This document shows, piece by piece, positions 24,935 to 32,049 of a DNA stretch of 32,049 nucleotides. Under the pieces are notes generated by a model. It had not been told where the DNA came from and did not search any database. It saw only the letters and a list, made by a program, of their open reading frames with translations. Position numbers and translations under genes: made by a program. The DNA is taken from the NCBI GenBank assembly GCA_021741145.1, contig JAIOYK010000063.1:1-32049 (forward strand), written 5' to 3'. Source of the stretch: Rhodospirillum sp. Its GTDB lineage: Bacteria; Pseudomonadota; Alphaproteobacteria; Rhodospirillales; Rhodospirillaceae. Numbering within the stretch: position 1 is the first letter of the stretch; every line of letters starts with the position of its first letter.

Positions 24935-25240
24935 ATGCACGACCAGCCCACGGCATCCATGCCCGCCCGTTACCTGAGCTTCAAGGATATCGACTGCGAG
25001 GGCGGTTCCCAGGAGTTGATTGATCGCATCCTGATGCACATCAACGATCCGGCCAAGACCAACGCCTTTTGGGAGACTTTCAAAGTCCGCCTTTCCCAGG
25101 CCGACGCCGTGCGGGCACGGACCGTGGACGGCCTTTGCCTGCTTTGCGCCTCGGTGTCGTACCTTGATGAGCTGTTCGAGGACCACGAGGACGAGGTGGG
25201 ACTCGCCCTCCTCCGCCGCCTCGAGGATGAGTGCTGCTAG
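24935..25240 (+). CDS. cowN: CowN, nitrogenase-protecting protein
   Basis: 101 residues, the normal CowN size. The family pattern is clear: RYLSFKDIDCEGGSQELIDRI near the N-terminus, DPAKTNAFWETFKVRL in the middle, and LDELFEDHEDEVGLALLRRLEDECC at the C-terminus ending in two cysteines. CowN sustains N2 fixation in the presence of carbon monoxide by protecting molybdenum nitrogenase; in Rhodospirillum rubrum its expression depends on RcoM. Here it lies 100 bp downstream of an rcoM-like gene. GGGGGAGAG seven bases before the ATG supports the start. The organism is therefore expected to encode nitrogenase elsewhere. The TAG stop falls inside the left arm of a palindromic element. Confidence 0.88.
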   Translation: MHDQPTASMPARYLSFKDIDCEGGSQELIDRILMHINDPAKTNAFWETFKVRLSQADAVRARTVDGLCLLCASVSYLDELFEDHEDEVGLALLRRLEDECC

Positions 25241-25352
25241 AGCGGAATGAGGAAAAGTGTACGCGGTTTCCCGTCCTATTCCACTCTAACTATATTATTT
25301 AGATTGCGTTTATGAAGTCAGGTCGATTCGACCTGACTTCATCGCGATCTAA
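25238..25352. repeat. Composite palindromic element after cowN
   Basis: Two nested inverted repeats lie side by side. The first pairs TAGAGCGGAATGAGG (25238-25252) with CCTATTCCACTCTA (25275-25288), with GGAAA/TTTCC inside. The second is a perfect 31-bp palindrome (25312-25342, half-site ATGAAGTCAGGTCGA around one T). It is flanked by TTAGATTGCG (25299-25308) and CGCGATCTAA (25343-25352), which pair with one change. The sequence is AT-richer than the genome and resembles repetitive extragenic palindromes of alphaproteobacteria. It may also stop transcription of cowN. Confidence 0.85.
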
Positions 25353-25400
25353 GGCGGACGAAACACCGCGCCGTCGAGGGCCCGGATCGGGTGGTCCCGG

Positions 25401-25739
25401 CTATTTGACAATCAGATCATTGCGCACTTGCCGGACACCGGCTACTCCGGCGGCGACGGCTCCGGCGCGACTTCTGGCGTTGGCGCTGTCGACGAAACCG
25501 CTCAACTGCACAACCCCCCTGTAAGTCTCCACATTAATATCGAAGATGCTCAAGTCCTTGTCGCCGATGATCGCGCCCCGCACCTTGTTGGTGACGACCG
25601 AGTCATCAAGGTATTCGCCGGAGCTTTGACTGGTCCGCGTGGCGGTGCAAGCGGCCATGGAGCCGGTGGCAAGTCCAACAAGCACCAAAGCGGCGGCGGT
25701 TATGGCGGCTCGGAGCAAACGGGTTTTGTTCATCATCAT
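25401..25739 (-). CDS. BON domain lipoprotein
   Basis: 112 residues. A signal peptide (about 1-30) ends in GSMAAC, with Cys31 the likely lipidated residue; the methionine at the -3 position makes the lipobox slightly unusual. The BON domain follows (about 43-112: LDDSVVTNKVRGAIIGDKDLSIFDINVETYRGVVQLSGFVDSANARSRAGAVAAGVAGVRQVRNDLIV). BON domains bind phospholipid or other envelope surfaces and are common in stress-induced periplasmic proteins. Three ATGs occur in a row, and GGAG lies 4 to 10 bases before them, so the exact one is uncertain. It is the last of three small minus-strand genes with CsbD. Confidence 0.87.
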   Translation of the reverse strand: MMMNKTRLLRAAITAAALVLVGLATGSMAACTATRTSQSSGEYLDDSVVTNKVRGAIIGDKDLSIFDINVETYRGVVQLSGFVDSANARSRAGAVAAGVAGVRQVRNDLIVK

Positions 25740-25844
25740 GACACTCCAAATCTTCCCAACGCGGCGCGGCGGGATCGGCTGTCGGAGAGTCCGTCGTCGA
25801 CGTCAACCGTGACAACGCTGTCGGGTCGCGACGGACCGTCCGCG

Positions 25845-26030
25845 TCACACCTTGTCGATCACCTTGCGCGCTTCGTCCTTCATCTGACCGACACCCTCTT
25901 CAAGTTTTCCTTCGACCTGCTCGACTTTCCCCTTTTCTTCAAGGTTCTTGTCGCCCACCAGCTCACCCGCTTTTTGTTTGATGGCTCCAGAGAACTTCTT
26001 GAATGACCCTTTGATTGTATCTTTGTTCAT
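25845..26030 (-). CDS. CsbD family stress protein
   Basis: 61 residues, the normal CsbD size. It begins MNKDTIKGSFKKFSGAIKQKAGELVGDKNLEEKG and continues as a charged helix pair (KVEQVEGKLEEGVGQMKDEARKVIDKV). CsbD proteins are small, soluble, probably disordered-to-helical proteins induced under general stress; their biochemical role is unknown. AGGAG eight bases before the ATG supports the start. It lies 30 bp after the small membrane protein gene and 105 bp before the BON gene on the same strand. Confidence 0.92.
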   Translation of the reverse strand: MNKDTIKGSFKKFSGAIKQKAGELVGDKNLEEKGKVEQVEGKLEEGVGQMKDEARKVIDKV

Positions 26031-26060
26031 GATGCTAACTCCTACGCATGATTGGGGAGG

Positions 26061-26252
26061 TCAGTTTCCGACGCGAAAATTCTGCAAGGATCCAAGCACT
26101 CCGAATACTTGAAGAAGCCAAAGGATGACAACGATCACCACGACGACGTTGAGGATGTTCTTTATTTTTCTATCCATCGGGATGTAGGTGTTGATGACCC
26201 AGAGAAGGACACCGACGACCATAAGGGTAATAATCAATGTTATCAAAGACAT
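26061..26252 (-). CDS. Small two-helix membrane protein (Thivi_2564 type)
   Basis: 63 residues with two membrane helices (about 3-22 and 32-52) joined by the conserved loop NTYIPMDRKIKNILN. The C-terminus is GVLGSLQNFRVGN. The pattern matches a small family annotated as Thivi_2564 membrane proteins, whose function is unknown. The ATG at 26252 is preferred to a GTG two codons earlier because AGGAGG lies five to six bases before the ATG but only one base before the GTG. It is the first gene of the CsbD/BON group, so the promoter for all three should lie upstream. Confidence 0.82.
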   Translation of the reverse strand: MSLITLIITLMVVGVLLWVINTYIPMDRKIKNILNVVVVIVVILWLLQVFGVLGSLQNFRVGN

Positions 26253-26258
26253 ACACAC

Positions 26259-26622
26259 CTCCTGTAAAAGGTCTGAAATCGAGCCAACCTGACCGATTCA
26301 CGGCGGATAACCCAAGGGATTGACTGGTTTCGCGTTGGTTCGCGAAAGAAGAGGAGAGTTTGGTTTCGGCGCCCCCACCCATCAGGGTCCGTCGCGTGGA
26401 TTTCCCCAAACGAGGAGCCCCCACCTTTACACCATAGGGAGAACCACCGTGCTGATCCAAATCGGCGACCGAGACCGGTCCCAATTGGAAACGAGATCCT
26501 GGGCATCGACCTGTCCTGGAGTGACTTCTATACAGGTCAACTTGTTTAAGCCCGATAGGTTCCAAAGCCCCACCAGATCCAGGACGATCACCTGTTTAGA
26601 GACCACGATGACGACCTGGGCC
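26259..26622. other. Gene-free region upstream of the stress gene group
   Basis: About 364 bases between the small membrane protein and the AI-2E-type permease, both on the minus strand. No reading frame here resembles a known protein. It contains the AGGAGG of the downstream gene and one EcfG-like promoter candidate at 26539-26563. The length suggests a long leader or a lost gene. Confidence 0.5.
26539..26563 (-). promoter_or_regulatory. EcfG-like general stress promoter candidate
   Basis: On the minus strand GGAAC (26563-26559) is followed by 17 bases and GTT (26541-26539). The alphaproteobacterial general stress sigma factor EcfG recognises GGAAC with a CGTT-type -10 at 16-17 bases; here the -10 reads AGTT, one base off. 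It lies about 290 bases upstream of the small membrane protein gene, which is farther than usual. Confidence 0.35.
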
Positions 26623-27735
26623 TCAGGTCTCCGAGATGCCTCGAGGATCCATGTCGCCAAGGGAGGCCTCGATCAAGGCCCCCGACCTACGCGTGGAAAG
26701 GAACTCCCCCAAGATCCGCAAGGGTTTGAAATGGCCACAGACGACCTTGACCACCACCAACAGGGGTACGGCGATCAAGGCGCCGGGAATGCCCCAGATC
26801 CAGGCCCAGACCAGCACCGCCAGGACCACCGCCACGGAGTTGATCGCCAACCGCCGCCCCACCAGGGTCGGGGTGATCAACTGGCCCTCCAGCAGGGTTA
26901 ACCCGGCATAAGCCAGGGGCGGCCAGATCGCCATCTCGACCGTGGGAAAGGTCACCAGCGATACAAGGGCGCAGGCCAGAACACCCAGAATCGAACCCAG
27001 GAAAGGTAAATAATTCAGCGCCATCGCCACCACCGCCCAAACAGCCGGGTTCGGCATGCCGATCAGGGCGAGGGCCAGACCGACCGCGGCACCCAGGCCC
27101 ATATTGATGAGCGTGATGGTCAGCAGATAGGTGGACACTTCCCGCTCCACATCCCGCAGCACCCGCAGCACCCGCAGCTTGTCCCCGAACAGGGGCAGGC
27201 TATGGACCAATTTCTCGGGAAACAATCGGCCCGAGGCCAAAAGGAACAGGGTCAGGACCAAGGTTGTCCCGACCATGGCCATGCCTTGCCCCAGGCCATC
27301 GGTCATCCCCGCCAGAAATCCCGGCTGTTTGACCACCACCTCCCGGCCTGTGGTTTCCCCGGCTTGGGCGGCCTCCTCGACCTTTTTCGTGGCATCCACC
27401 ACACGGTCCATGGGCATTTTCAAGATCGCCAGCTTGCGGGAAACCTCGGCGCCGATCCGCGGGGCATCGGAAATCCATTGGGAAACCGGGTCGGCGAGCA
27501 AATAGCCTCCAGCGACCAGGACCCCGCCCAGGGCCATCACAACCAGCGTCGCCGACACCCCTTCTGGCGAACCATGTCTGGAGAGCAGGCGGACAATGGG
27601 AGAAAGGGTCAGCGTCAGGAGGGACGCGAGGACCATGGGCAGCAAGACAACCCTGCCTTGAATCAACACTACCCCCAGAAGAACCACGACAATGATTCCA
27701 AGCAGCAGACGGATATGACCAAGAACGCGACGCAT
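26623..27735 (-). CDS. AI-2E/PerM family transporter
   Basis: 370 residues with about eight membrane segments. Two N-terminal helices (about 8-50) precede the long amphipathic region (about 85-150). Signature segments follow: PLFGDKLRVLRVLRDVEREVSTYLLTITLINMGLGAAVGLALALIGMPNPAVWAVVAMALNYLPFLGSILG, and EGQLITPTLVGRRLAINSVAVVLAVLVWAWIWGIPGALIAVPLLVVVK. The family includes autoinducer-2 exporters and Na+/H+ antiporters, so the substrate cannot be assigned. The start could be GTG at 27741 or ATG at 27735; neither has a strong binding site, and ATG is chosen by default. Its stop lies 370 bp before the CsbD gene group. Confidence 0.88.
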   Translation of the reverse strand: MRRVLGHIRLLLGIIVVVLLGVVLIQGRVVLLPMVLASLLTLTLSPIVRLLSRHGSPEGVSATLVVMALGGVLVAGGYLLADPVSQWISDAPRIGAEVSRKLAILKMPMDRVVDATKKVEEAAQAGETTGREVVVKQPGFLAGMTDGLGQGMAMVGTTLVLTLFLLASGRLFPEKLVHSLPLFGDKLRVLRVLRDVEREVSTYLLTITLINMGLGAAVGLALALIGMPNPAVWAVVAMALNYLPFLGSILGVLACALVSLVTFPTVEMAIWPPLAYAGLTLLEGQLITPTLVGRRLAINSVAVVLAVLVWAWIWGIPGALIAVPLLVVVKVVCGHFKPLRILGEFLSTRRSGALIEASLGDMDPRGISET

Positions 27736-27997
27736 CGACACAGATGAGATCCAGTTCCGTGAAATGGCGCCAACGGGACGGCTTCCCAGGGGCTGAGAAG
27801 CAACCGTTCAACGGTCGAAAGGCCGCGCCGGTTCCCAAGGCGATTTGATCACTGGATCCCGATCCGTATCCAATCCATCCCGCTCCTTCGCCAGCACCTC
27901 CGGTTCCTGAACCAGAAGGCGACCCAGGGGGATCGGACACAGGGCCGGACTCCGCGCCCGGGATCCGGCCTTCTTACCGCTTATTCCTACTTCGCGC

Positions 27998-28876
27998 CTA
28001 TTCCTGCGACTGGATCTGCTGAACGATGCTCGACAACATCTGGCCCCAGAGGAGTTGGGCTGGCCCACCTTCGAGGGGGTCGCCCAGGGTGGTGAACAGG
28101 GGATGGTCGCCAACACCGTTGGAGATGGCTTCCTCGGTGCTTTCCTTGATCGCCTTGAAATCATCGTCGGTTAGGCAGCCCAGCAGCATCAGGGCCGGGC
28201 GCTCAATGGCCTGGCAATTCAGCATGAAGAAGCCGATGACCCCGGCCTGCATGGTGATTTCCGTTTTCTCCGCGTCGAAACAGTCCTGCAGGGCATCCAG
28301 CATCTTGCCCGCCACGTCGGGATCGGCATCATCCCCCAGGATGATGGCGGTCACCAGATCGTCGGGCATGCCTTCCAGCTTGTACATGGTCGCAAGGATC
28401 AGGAAGAGGGCCAACTCCTGCTTCCACTTGTCGTGCAGGGTGTGGAAATACTCCACATCGCCGGTGACATTGCCCGCGTGCTGCAACAGAGACAGCGCGA
28501 AGAGCATCTTCAGGAAGAATTCCGGATCCGCGGGCGTATCCTTGCCGCTGAAGCAGTCCCGAAGGTATTGCGCCAGGGGCTCGGCCTTGAGACCCACGCC
28601 GTGGAAGGTGGGGTTCTTCGGGTCGCCCAGGATCAGTTCCAGGTGGAACAGGCGGACGGCGGTGTCGTTGAAGGCATTGCCGCCTCCGTTTTCAACCTCG
28701 AGACCCACGGCCTCGCGCACGGCCTCGATCAACAGGGTATCGCCCGACGTATCGACGGCGGCGGCCAGGTCACCCGTTTCCAGGGCATTATGCATGAGCA
28801 GCCAATCGGACTGGATCATGGACAGCACCCCTACGGGGGTTTTCAGGCGCGCGGGATCCAGGGTCGGTTCGGCCAT
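27998..28876 (-). CDS. Uncharacterised helical protein
   Basis: 292 residues, acidic and almost wholly helical, without signal peptide or membrane segment. Segments include MAEPTLDPARLKTPVGVLSMIQSDWLLMHNALETGDL at the start, and FHLELILGDPKNPTFHGVGLKAEPLAQYLRDCF and FFMLNCQAIERPALMLLGCLTDDDFKAI later. I do not recognise the family. GAGGAG six bases before the ATG at 28876 fixes the start; an upstream in-frame extension would encode a poor-quality leader. It is divergent from the WYL regulator at 29069. The 262 bases after its stop hold no supported gene. Confidence 0.8.
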   Translation of the reverse strand: MAEPTLDPARLKTPVGVLSMIQSDWLLMHNALETGDLAAAVDTSGDTLLIEAVREAVGLEVENGGGNAFNDTAVRLFHLELILGDPKNPTFHGVGLKAEPLAQYLRDCFSGKDTPADPEFFLKMLFALSLLQHAGNVTGDVEYFHTLHDKWKQELALFLILATMYKLEGMPDDLVTAIILGDDADPDVAGKMLDALQDCFDAEKTEITMQAGVIGFFMLNCQAIERPALMLLGCLTDDDFKAIKESTEEAISNGVGDHPLFTTLGDPLEGGPAQLLWGQMLSSIVQQIQSQE

Positions 28877-29068
28877 GGGGGCTCTCCTCGGTGGTGGCAT
28901 AGGGGTCGAGCCGATGGGGCCGACCAAAATAAAAGCAAAAATATCCCGAAAAAGCCGCCGGGGGACAACAGCCAAGGGGCGGGATGGCGATGGCGCATGC
29001 TAACATGTCCCCACGGGCGGAAGGCCAGCCCCAAAAAGCCGATTTTCTCGAAAGACCGCGTGCCCGCC

Positions 29069-29761
29069 ATGTCCCGTTCCCAACGGCTGCTTGATCTCCT
29101 CCAGGCCCTGCACGGCCATCGGCGCCCCGTGACCGCCCAGGCCCTGGCCGACAAACTGGGGGTCAGCACCCGCACCCTTTACCGGGACATCGCCACCCTC
29201 CGGGACACCGGCGCGCCCATCGAGGGGGAAGCGGGCATCGGCTATGTCCTGCGCCCCGGACACCTCCTGCCGCCCCTGATGTTTTCCCCCGCCGAGATCG
29301 ATGCCCTGGTCCTGGGCGCGCGTTGGGTGAGCGAGCACACCGACCCGGCGCTGGCGGAGGCGGCCCGGGATGCCCTGGCCAAGATCGCCGCCGTTCTGCC
29401 CACCGATCCCCGGGACGCCCTGGGCATGAGCCCCCTGCTGGTCGCCGGTCCCAAGCGGGAAACCCTGGATCCGCGGGACCTCGGCTCCATCCGCGCGGCG
29501 ATCAACGAAGAGCGCAAGGTGGCGCTGACCTATCGGGATAAAGAGGACAAGGAAACCCAAAGGGTGGTCTGGCCCTTCGCGCTCGGCTTCTTCACGGAGG
29601 TTCGGCTGTTGGTGGCCTGGTGCGAAACCCGCGAGGATTTTCGGAATTTTCGCTTGGACCGAATCACCAAATTCATCCCCCGGGAGGACCGCTACCCCCG
29701 GGGCCGACGGGTTCTGCTGGCGGACTGGCGCCAGAAAGAAGGAATCCCCGATGTCTTTTGA
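29069..29761 (+). CDS. YafY-type HTH/WYL transcriptional regulator
   Basis: 230 residues. The N-terminal helix-turn-helix of the HTH_11 type (about 1-60: RSQRLLDLLQALHGHRRPVTAQALADKLGVSTRTLYRDIATLRDTGAPI, then GYVLRPGHLLPPLMF) is followed by a WYL domain (about 135-225: INEERKVALTYRDKEDKETQRVVWPFALGFFTEVRLLVAWCETREDFRNFRLDRI). WYL domains sense ligands, often nucleic acids or nucleotides. The protein probably controls the VOC gene 85 bp downstream, a pairing seen in many genomes. The ribosome binding site is weak, and a GTG three codons upstream (29060) is an alternative start. Confidence 0.9.
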   Translation: MSRSQRLLDLLQALHGHRRPVTAQALADKLGVSTRTLYRDIATLRDTGAPIEGEAGIGYVLRPGHLLPPLMFSPAEIDALVLGARWVSEHTDPALAEAARDALAKIAAVLPTDPRDALGMSPLLVAGPKRETLDPRDLGSIRAAINEERKVALTYRDKEDKETQRVVWPFALGFFTEVRLLVAWCETREDFRNFRLDRITKFIPREDRYPRGRRVLLADWRQKEGIPDVF

Positions 29762-29846
29762 CGGGCGCGCTTCCCCTCCTGACAGGTTCCGACAATACCT
29801 TGGGGCAAACTCCCGCCATCGACCAACACAATACGGGAGTTTTTCC

Positions 29847-30218
29847 ATGCCCTTCCCCAACTACACAATCCTTTACGTGGCCGACCCCCGGGTCTCCGCC
29901 CGATTCTACGCCGATATCCTGGACCTTGAGCCGGTGGAGTCCTCCGACACGTTCGCCCTGTTCAACCTGCCCAATGGGCACAAACTGGGATTGTGGTCCC
30001 GCCACACCGTGGCCCCGGGAACCGACGTCACCGGCGGCGGGTGCGAACTGGCCTTCTCCCTGGACGGAGCGGACACCCTGGACGCCCTCCATGCCACCTG
30101 GGCCAAGAAAGGCATCCCCCTGCCCATGGCACCGACGGACATGGATTTCGGGCGGAGTTTCCTGGCCCTGGATCCCGACGGTCACCGTCTGCGCCCCATG
30201 GCCCCGCGCATCGAGTAA
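29847..30218 (+). CDS. VOC (glyoxalase/bleomycin-resistance) superfamily protein
   Basis: 123 residues with two beta-alpha-beta-beta-beta units: NYTILYVADPRVSARFYADILDLEPVESSDTFALFNLPNGHKLGLWS, then GGGCELAFSLDGADTLDALHATWAKKGIPLPMAPTDMDFGRSFLALDPDGHRLRPM. The second unit ends in the DPDGHRLR segment common in the family. Members are metal-dependent lyases, dioxygenases or drug-binding resistance proteins; the substrate is not evident. GGGAG about eight bases before the ATG at 29847 supports the start. The WYL regulator lies upstream and an intrinsic terminator downstream. Confidence 0.9.
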   Translation: MPFPNYTILYVADPRVSARFYADILDLEPVESSDTFALFNLPNGHKLGLWSRHTVAPGTDVTGGGCELAFSLDGADTLDALHATWAKKGIPLPMAPTDMDFGRSFLALDPDGHRLRPMAPRIE

Positions 30219-30270
30219 CGGCATCCTTTTTTAGCGCGAAGCGCACCCGGCGGACCGTTGTGGTCCCACC

Positions 30271-30303
30271 AAAAAACCCGGACCCTCGCGAGTCCGGGTT
30301 TTT
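30271..30303. terminator. Bidirectional intrinsic terminator between VOC gene and pfp
   Basis: CCCGGAC (30277-30283) pairs with GTCCGGG (30292-30298) over an 8-base loop. An A tract (30271-30276) precedes it and a T tract (30299-30303) follows, so the hairpin has a U run in both directions. It sits between two convergent genes, 52 bases after the VOC stop and 25 bases after the pfp stop. Confidence 0.88.
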
Positions 30304-30328
30304 CACACGGCGGTCAAAACCGGTCCGC

Positions 30329-31543
30329 TTACTTGTTCAGCACCTTGGGGACGCGGTTGTCGCGCAGCCGATAGGCATCAGGCATCCCCCGGCCCAACAG
30401 CGGACGGAGGTACATCAGAAACTCGGTGGTCACATCGTGGCCATTGGCGGCGATGAACGCGTCGGGCATGACCTTGGTCTTACCCGCCACCTCGCGCAGC
30501 GGCGTCAACTGATAGTCCACGGAGTAAAAGCCCGTCCGGTGGATGGTGACGGAGCCGTCGGTATCCCCCCACATGGCGAACTGAACGGCCTTTTCGCCCA
30601 CTTCCCGGGCTTCGCGCTGGTCGACGTCGGACACGCAACCGACGAAGGAGCGCTGTAAGTAGCCAAGGGTATCGCCGCGGACACGCTTGATACCAGTCTT
30701 CTTCTTCACCGCGTTTACCAGCAAGTCGGCCAGGGCCCCCGTGCCCGACAGTTGCACGTTGCCGTGGGCATCCCGTTCCACGTCGTCGCACAACTTGGTG
30801 ATGATCGGCTCGCCAGAGGCATCATGAATGCCTTCGCTGACCGCGACCACGCAACGGCCATGCTTTTCGTAGGTCGCCTTCACGTCGGCGGCGAACTGGT
30901 CCACGTCGAAGTTCCGTTCCGGCATATAGATCAGATGGGGACCATCGTCGGGGAACTTCTTGCCCAGCGCGCTGGCCGCGGTCAGGAATCCCGCGTGGCG
31001 GCCCATGACAACGCCAATGTAAACACCGGGCAGGGCCCGGTTGTCCAGGTTTACGCCAGAGAAAGCCTGAGCCACGAAGCGCGCCGCCGAGGGGAATCCC
31101 GGGCAATGGTCAGTGACCATCAGATCGTTATCGATGGTCTTCGGAATGTGGATGCAACGCAGGTCGTAATCGGCCTTTTGTGCCTCCTCGGATACAATCC
31201 GCACGGTATCGGAGCTGTCATTGCCCCCAATATAGAAGAAGTAGCCGACCTGGTGGGCCTTCAGGACCTTAAAGACCTCCTGGCAATACTTCAGGTCGGG
31301 TTTGTCGCGGGTGGATCCCAGGGCCGATGAGGGGGTTTCGGCGACCATTTCAAGGTTGTGGGTGGTTTCCTGGGTCAAATCCAGGAATTCCTCGTCGACA
31401 ATGCCTCGCACACCATGAAACGCCCCGTAAACCAAATCAATGTTGCGGAACTTCCTGGATTCGAGAACAGCCCCCACCATGGACTGGTTAATCACGGCGG
31501 TAGGACCGCCCCCCTGGGCGACGACGACCTTGCCCTTGAACAT
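30329..31543 (-). CDS. pfp: Pyrophosphate-dependent 6-phosphofructokinase
   Basis: 404 residues. The phosphofructokinase core is complete: AQGGGPTAVINQS (9-21), GGND (106-109), PKTIDND (134-140) and MGRHAGF (180-186). Two positions mark phosphate-donor choice. Asp109 replaces the glycine of ATP enzymes (GGDG), and Lys135 replaces the glycine in PGTIDND; both are the pyrophosphate-type residues. The enzyme interconverts fructose 6-phosphate and fructose 1,6-bisphosphate with PPi as donor, and the reaction is reversible, so it can serve glycolysis or gluconeogenesis. AAAGGG about eight bases before the ATG supports the start. It appears to be a single-gene unit ending at the bidirectional terminator. 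Confidence 0.94.
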   Translation of the reverse strand: MFKGKVVVAQGGGPTAVINQSMVGAVLESRKFRNIDLVYGAFHGVRGIVDEEFLDLTQETTHNLEMVAETPSSALGSTRDKPDLKYCQEVFKVLKAHQVGYFFYIGGNDSSDTVRIVSEEAQKADYDLRCIHIPKTIDNDLMVTDHCPGFPSAARFVAQAFSGVNLDNRALPGVYIGVVMGRHAGFLTAASALGKKFPDDGPHLIYMPERNFDVDQFAADVKATYEKHGRCVVAVSEGIHDASGEPIITKLCDDVERDAHGNVQLSGTGALADLLVNAVKKKTGIKRVRGDTLGYLQRSFVGCVSDVDQREAREVGEKAVQFAMWGDTDGSVTIHRTGFYSVDYQLTPLREVAGKTKVMPDAFIAANGHDVTTEFLMYLRPLLGRGMPDAYRLRDNRVPKVLNK

Positions 31544-31584
31544 GTTTCAACCCTTTCCGATTTTTTTGGATCCGGTCCGATACC

Positions 31585-31606
31585 CCGCCCGGAAAGGACC
31601 GGGCGG
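31585..31606 (-). promoter_or_regulatory. Hairpin in the pfp leader
   Basis: CCGCCCGG (31585-31592) and CCGGGCGG (31599-31606) form a perfect 8-bp stem with a 6-base loop, about 42 bases upstream of the pfp ATG. On the pfp strand it is followed by an A run, not a T run, so it is not an intrinsic terminator in that direction. It could affect leader stability or translation. No promoter was placed with confidence. Confidence 0.4.
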
Positions 31607-32049
31607 CCCCTCCGAATCCCTAAAATGATCGCGCACCCTACCCCAATGGGTCGCTTTTGGGGAGAGGGAACAAACCGGAACCAAATACCCCATTTTCTAC
31701 ATCAAAACAGGCTGACACGAACAGAGTCCCCATCTCTCGCCAAGGGTCCCAAGCGCCCTCCTCGCCTTGTTCACCCCGCGATCGGGAAATCGGCTTATTG
31801 GCAATGGTTTCGCGCAATCATTTTAACGCACCATCATTACCTCAAACATTCGGAGCAAACCCATTGGTTATTCTGGTAACGCGCTGGTTAGCGACCTACA
31901 CCATTTGGTATGTTGTGCCGGAAAGACATACTGAGACGGATATTTCTGTATCATCGTCAGCGAATAAACGCCTAGAGATCACCGCACTGATTTGTGCTTC
32001 AATTGGGTCTCTGGGTCAGTTCTGACCGCTAGAGGGGTTTGCGCGAACC
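31607..32049. other. Gene-free right edge
   Basis: About 440 bases with no supported gene on either strand. The plus-strand reading frame ending at 32025 can only start at weak non-ATG codons and looks like no known protein. From about 31680 the sequence is AT-richer than the genes to its left. It may hold the pfp promoter and the edge of an unseen neighbour. No tRNA or rRNA was recognised. Confidence 0.5.

Noticed and set aside
26427-26660. Minus-strand reading frame of 77 residues upstream of the stress gene group
   Set aside because: It overlaps the end of the AI-2E-type gene, lacks a ribosome binding site and has no recognisable family.
27808-27997. Minus-strand reading frame with a gene-like tail (ending EVLAKERDGLDTDRDPVIKSPWEPARPFDR) just after the uncharacterised helical protein gene
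   Set aside because: The convincing part lacks a usable start codon after the upstream stop, and the rest overlaps a well-supported gene. It may be a decayed gene or a frameshifted small gene, but nothing confirms it.
31657-32025. Plus-strand reading frame of about 120 residues at the right edge
   Set aside because: It begins at a TTG without a convincing binding site, has no recognisable domain, and its composition is uneven.

Overview
The window reads as a chromosomal segment of a high-GC, nitrogen-fixing alphaproteobacterium, most likely a Rhodospirillales member. The grounds are dense GC-rich coding with stop/start overlaps (ATGA or GTGA), a DUF2336 gene behind a diguanylate cyclase, a pyrophosphate-type phosphofructokinase, and above all a gene pair resembling the CO sensor RcoM and the nitrogenase-protecting protein CowN. 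No tRNA, rRNA or CRISPR array was recognised. All family calls come from reading translations and motifs; no database search was run.

Left part (1-8430). The window opens inside a transposase C-terminus (1-51). A minus-strand series follows: nupC-type transporter, rmuC, nudK, a class D (OXA-type) beta-lactamase, and a stomatin-type SPFH protein with its NfeD partner. Divergently on the plus strand lies the def-fmt-truA cluster (peptide deformylase, Met-tRNA formyltransferase, tRNA pseudouridine synthase). It ends with an overlapping small multidrug resistance gene and a good intrinsic terminator.

Accessory block (8510-14293). A minus-strand amidase plus ABC importer (ATPase, permease, binding protein of the sulfonate/nitrate/taurine class) is headed by an IclR-type regulator, with a TauE/SafE-type exporter divergent to it. 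The binding-protein gene has a consensus-like promoter whose spacer and -10 are covered by a perfect inverted repeat, a strong operator candidate. A six-copy 14-bp tandem repeat separates the binding protein from the permease. A 79-bp imperfect inverted repeat closes the block.

Middle (14363-21222). dapD, dapE (TTG start) and a small membrane protein form a lysine/diaminopimelate operon on the minus strand, with a good promoter upstream of dapD. A PAS-PAS-GAF-GGDEF diguanylate cyclase overlaps a DUF2336 gene on the plus strand. An orphan, AT-richer membrane protein gene sits between these and polA.

Right part (21328-32049). polA is followed after 21 bp by the rcoM-like gene and then cowN, and cowN runs into a composite palindromic element. 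A minus-strand set of small envelope or stress proteins (Thivi_2564-type, CsbD, BON lipoprotein) and an AI-2E-type permease follows, then an unrecognised alphaproteobacterial-looking protein. A YafY/WYL regulator with a VOC protein, a bidirectional terminator, and pfp complete the window. The last 500 bases hold no supported gene.
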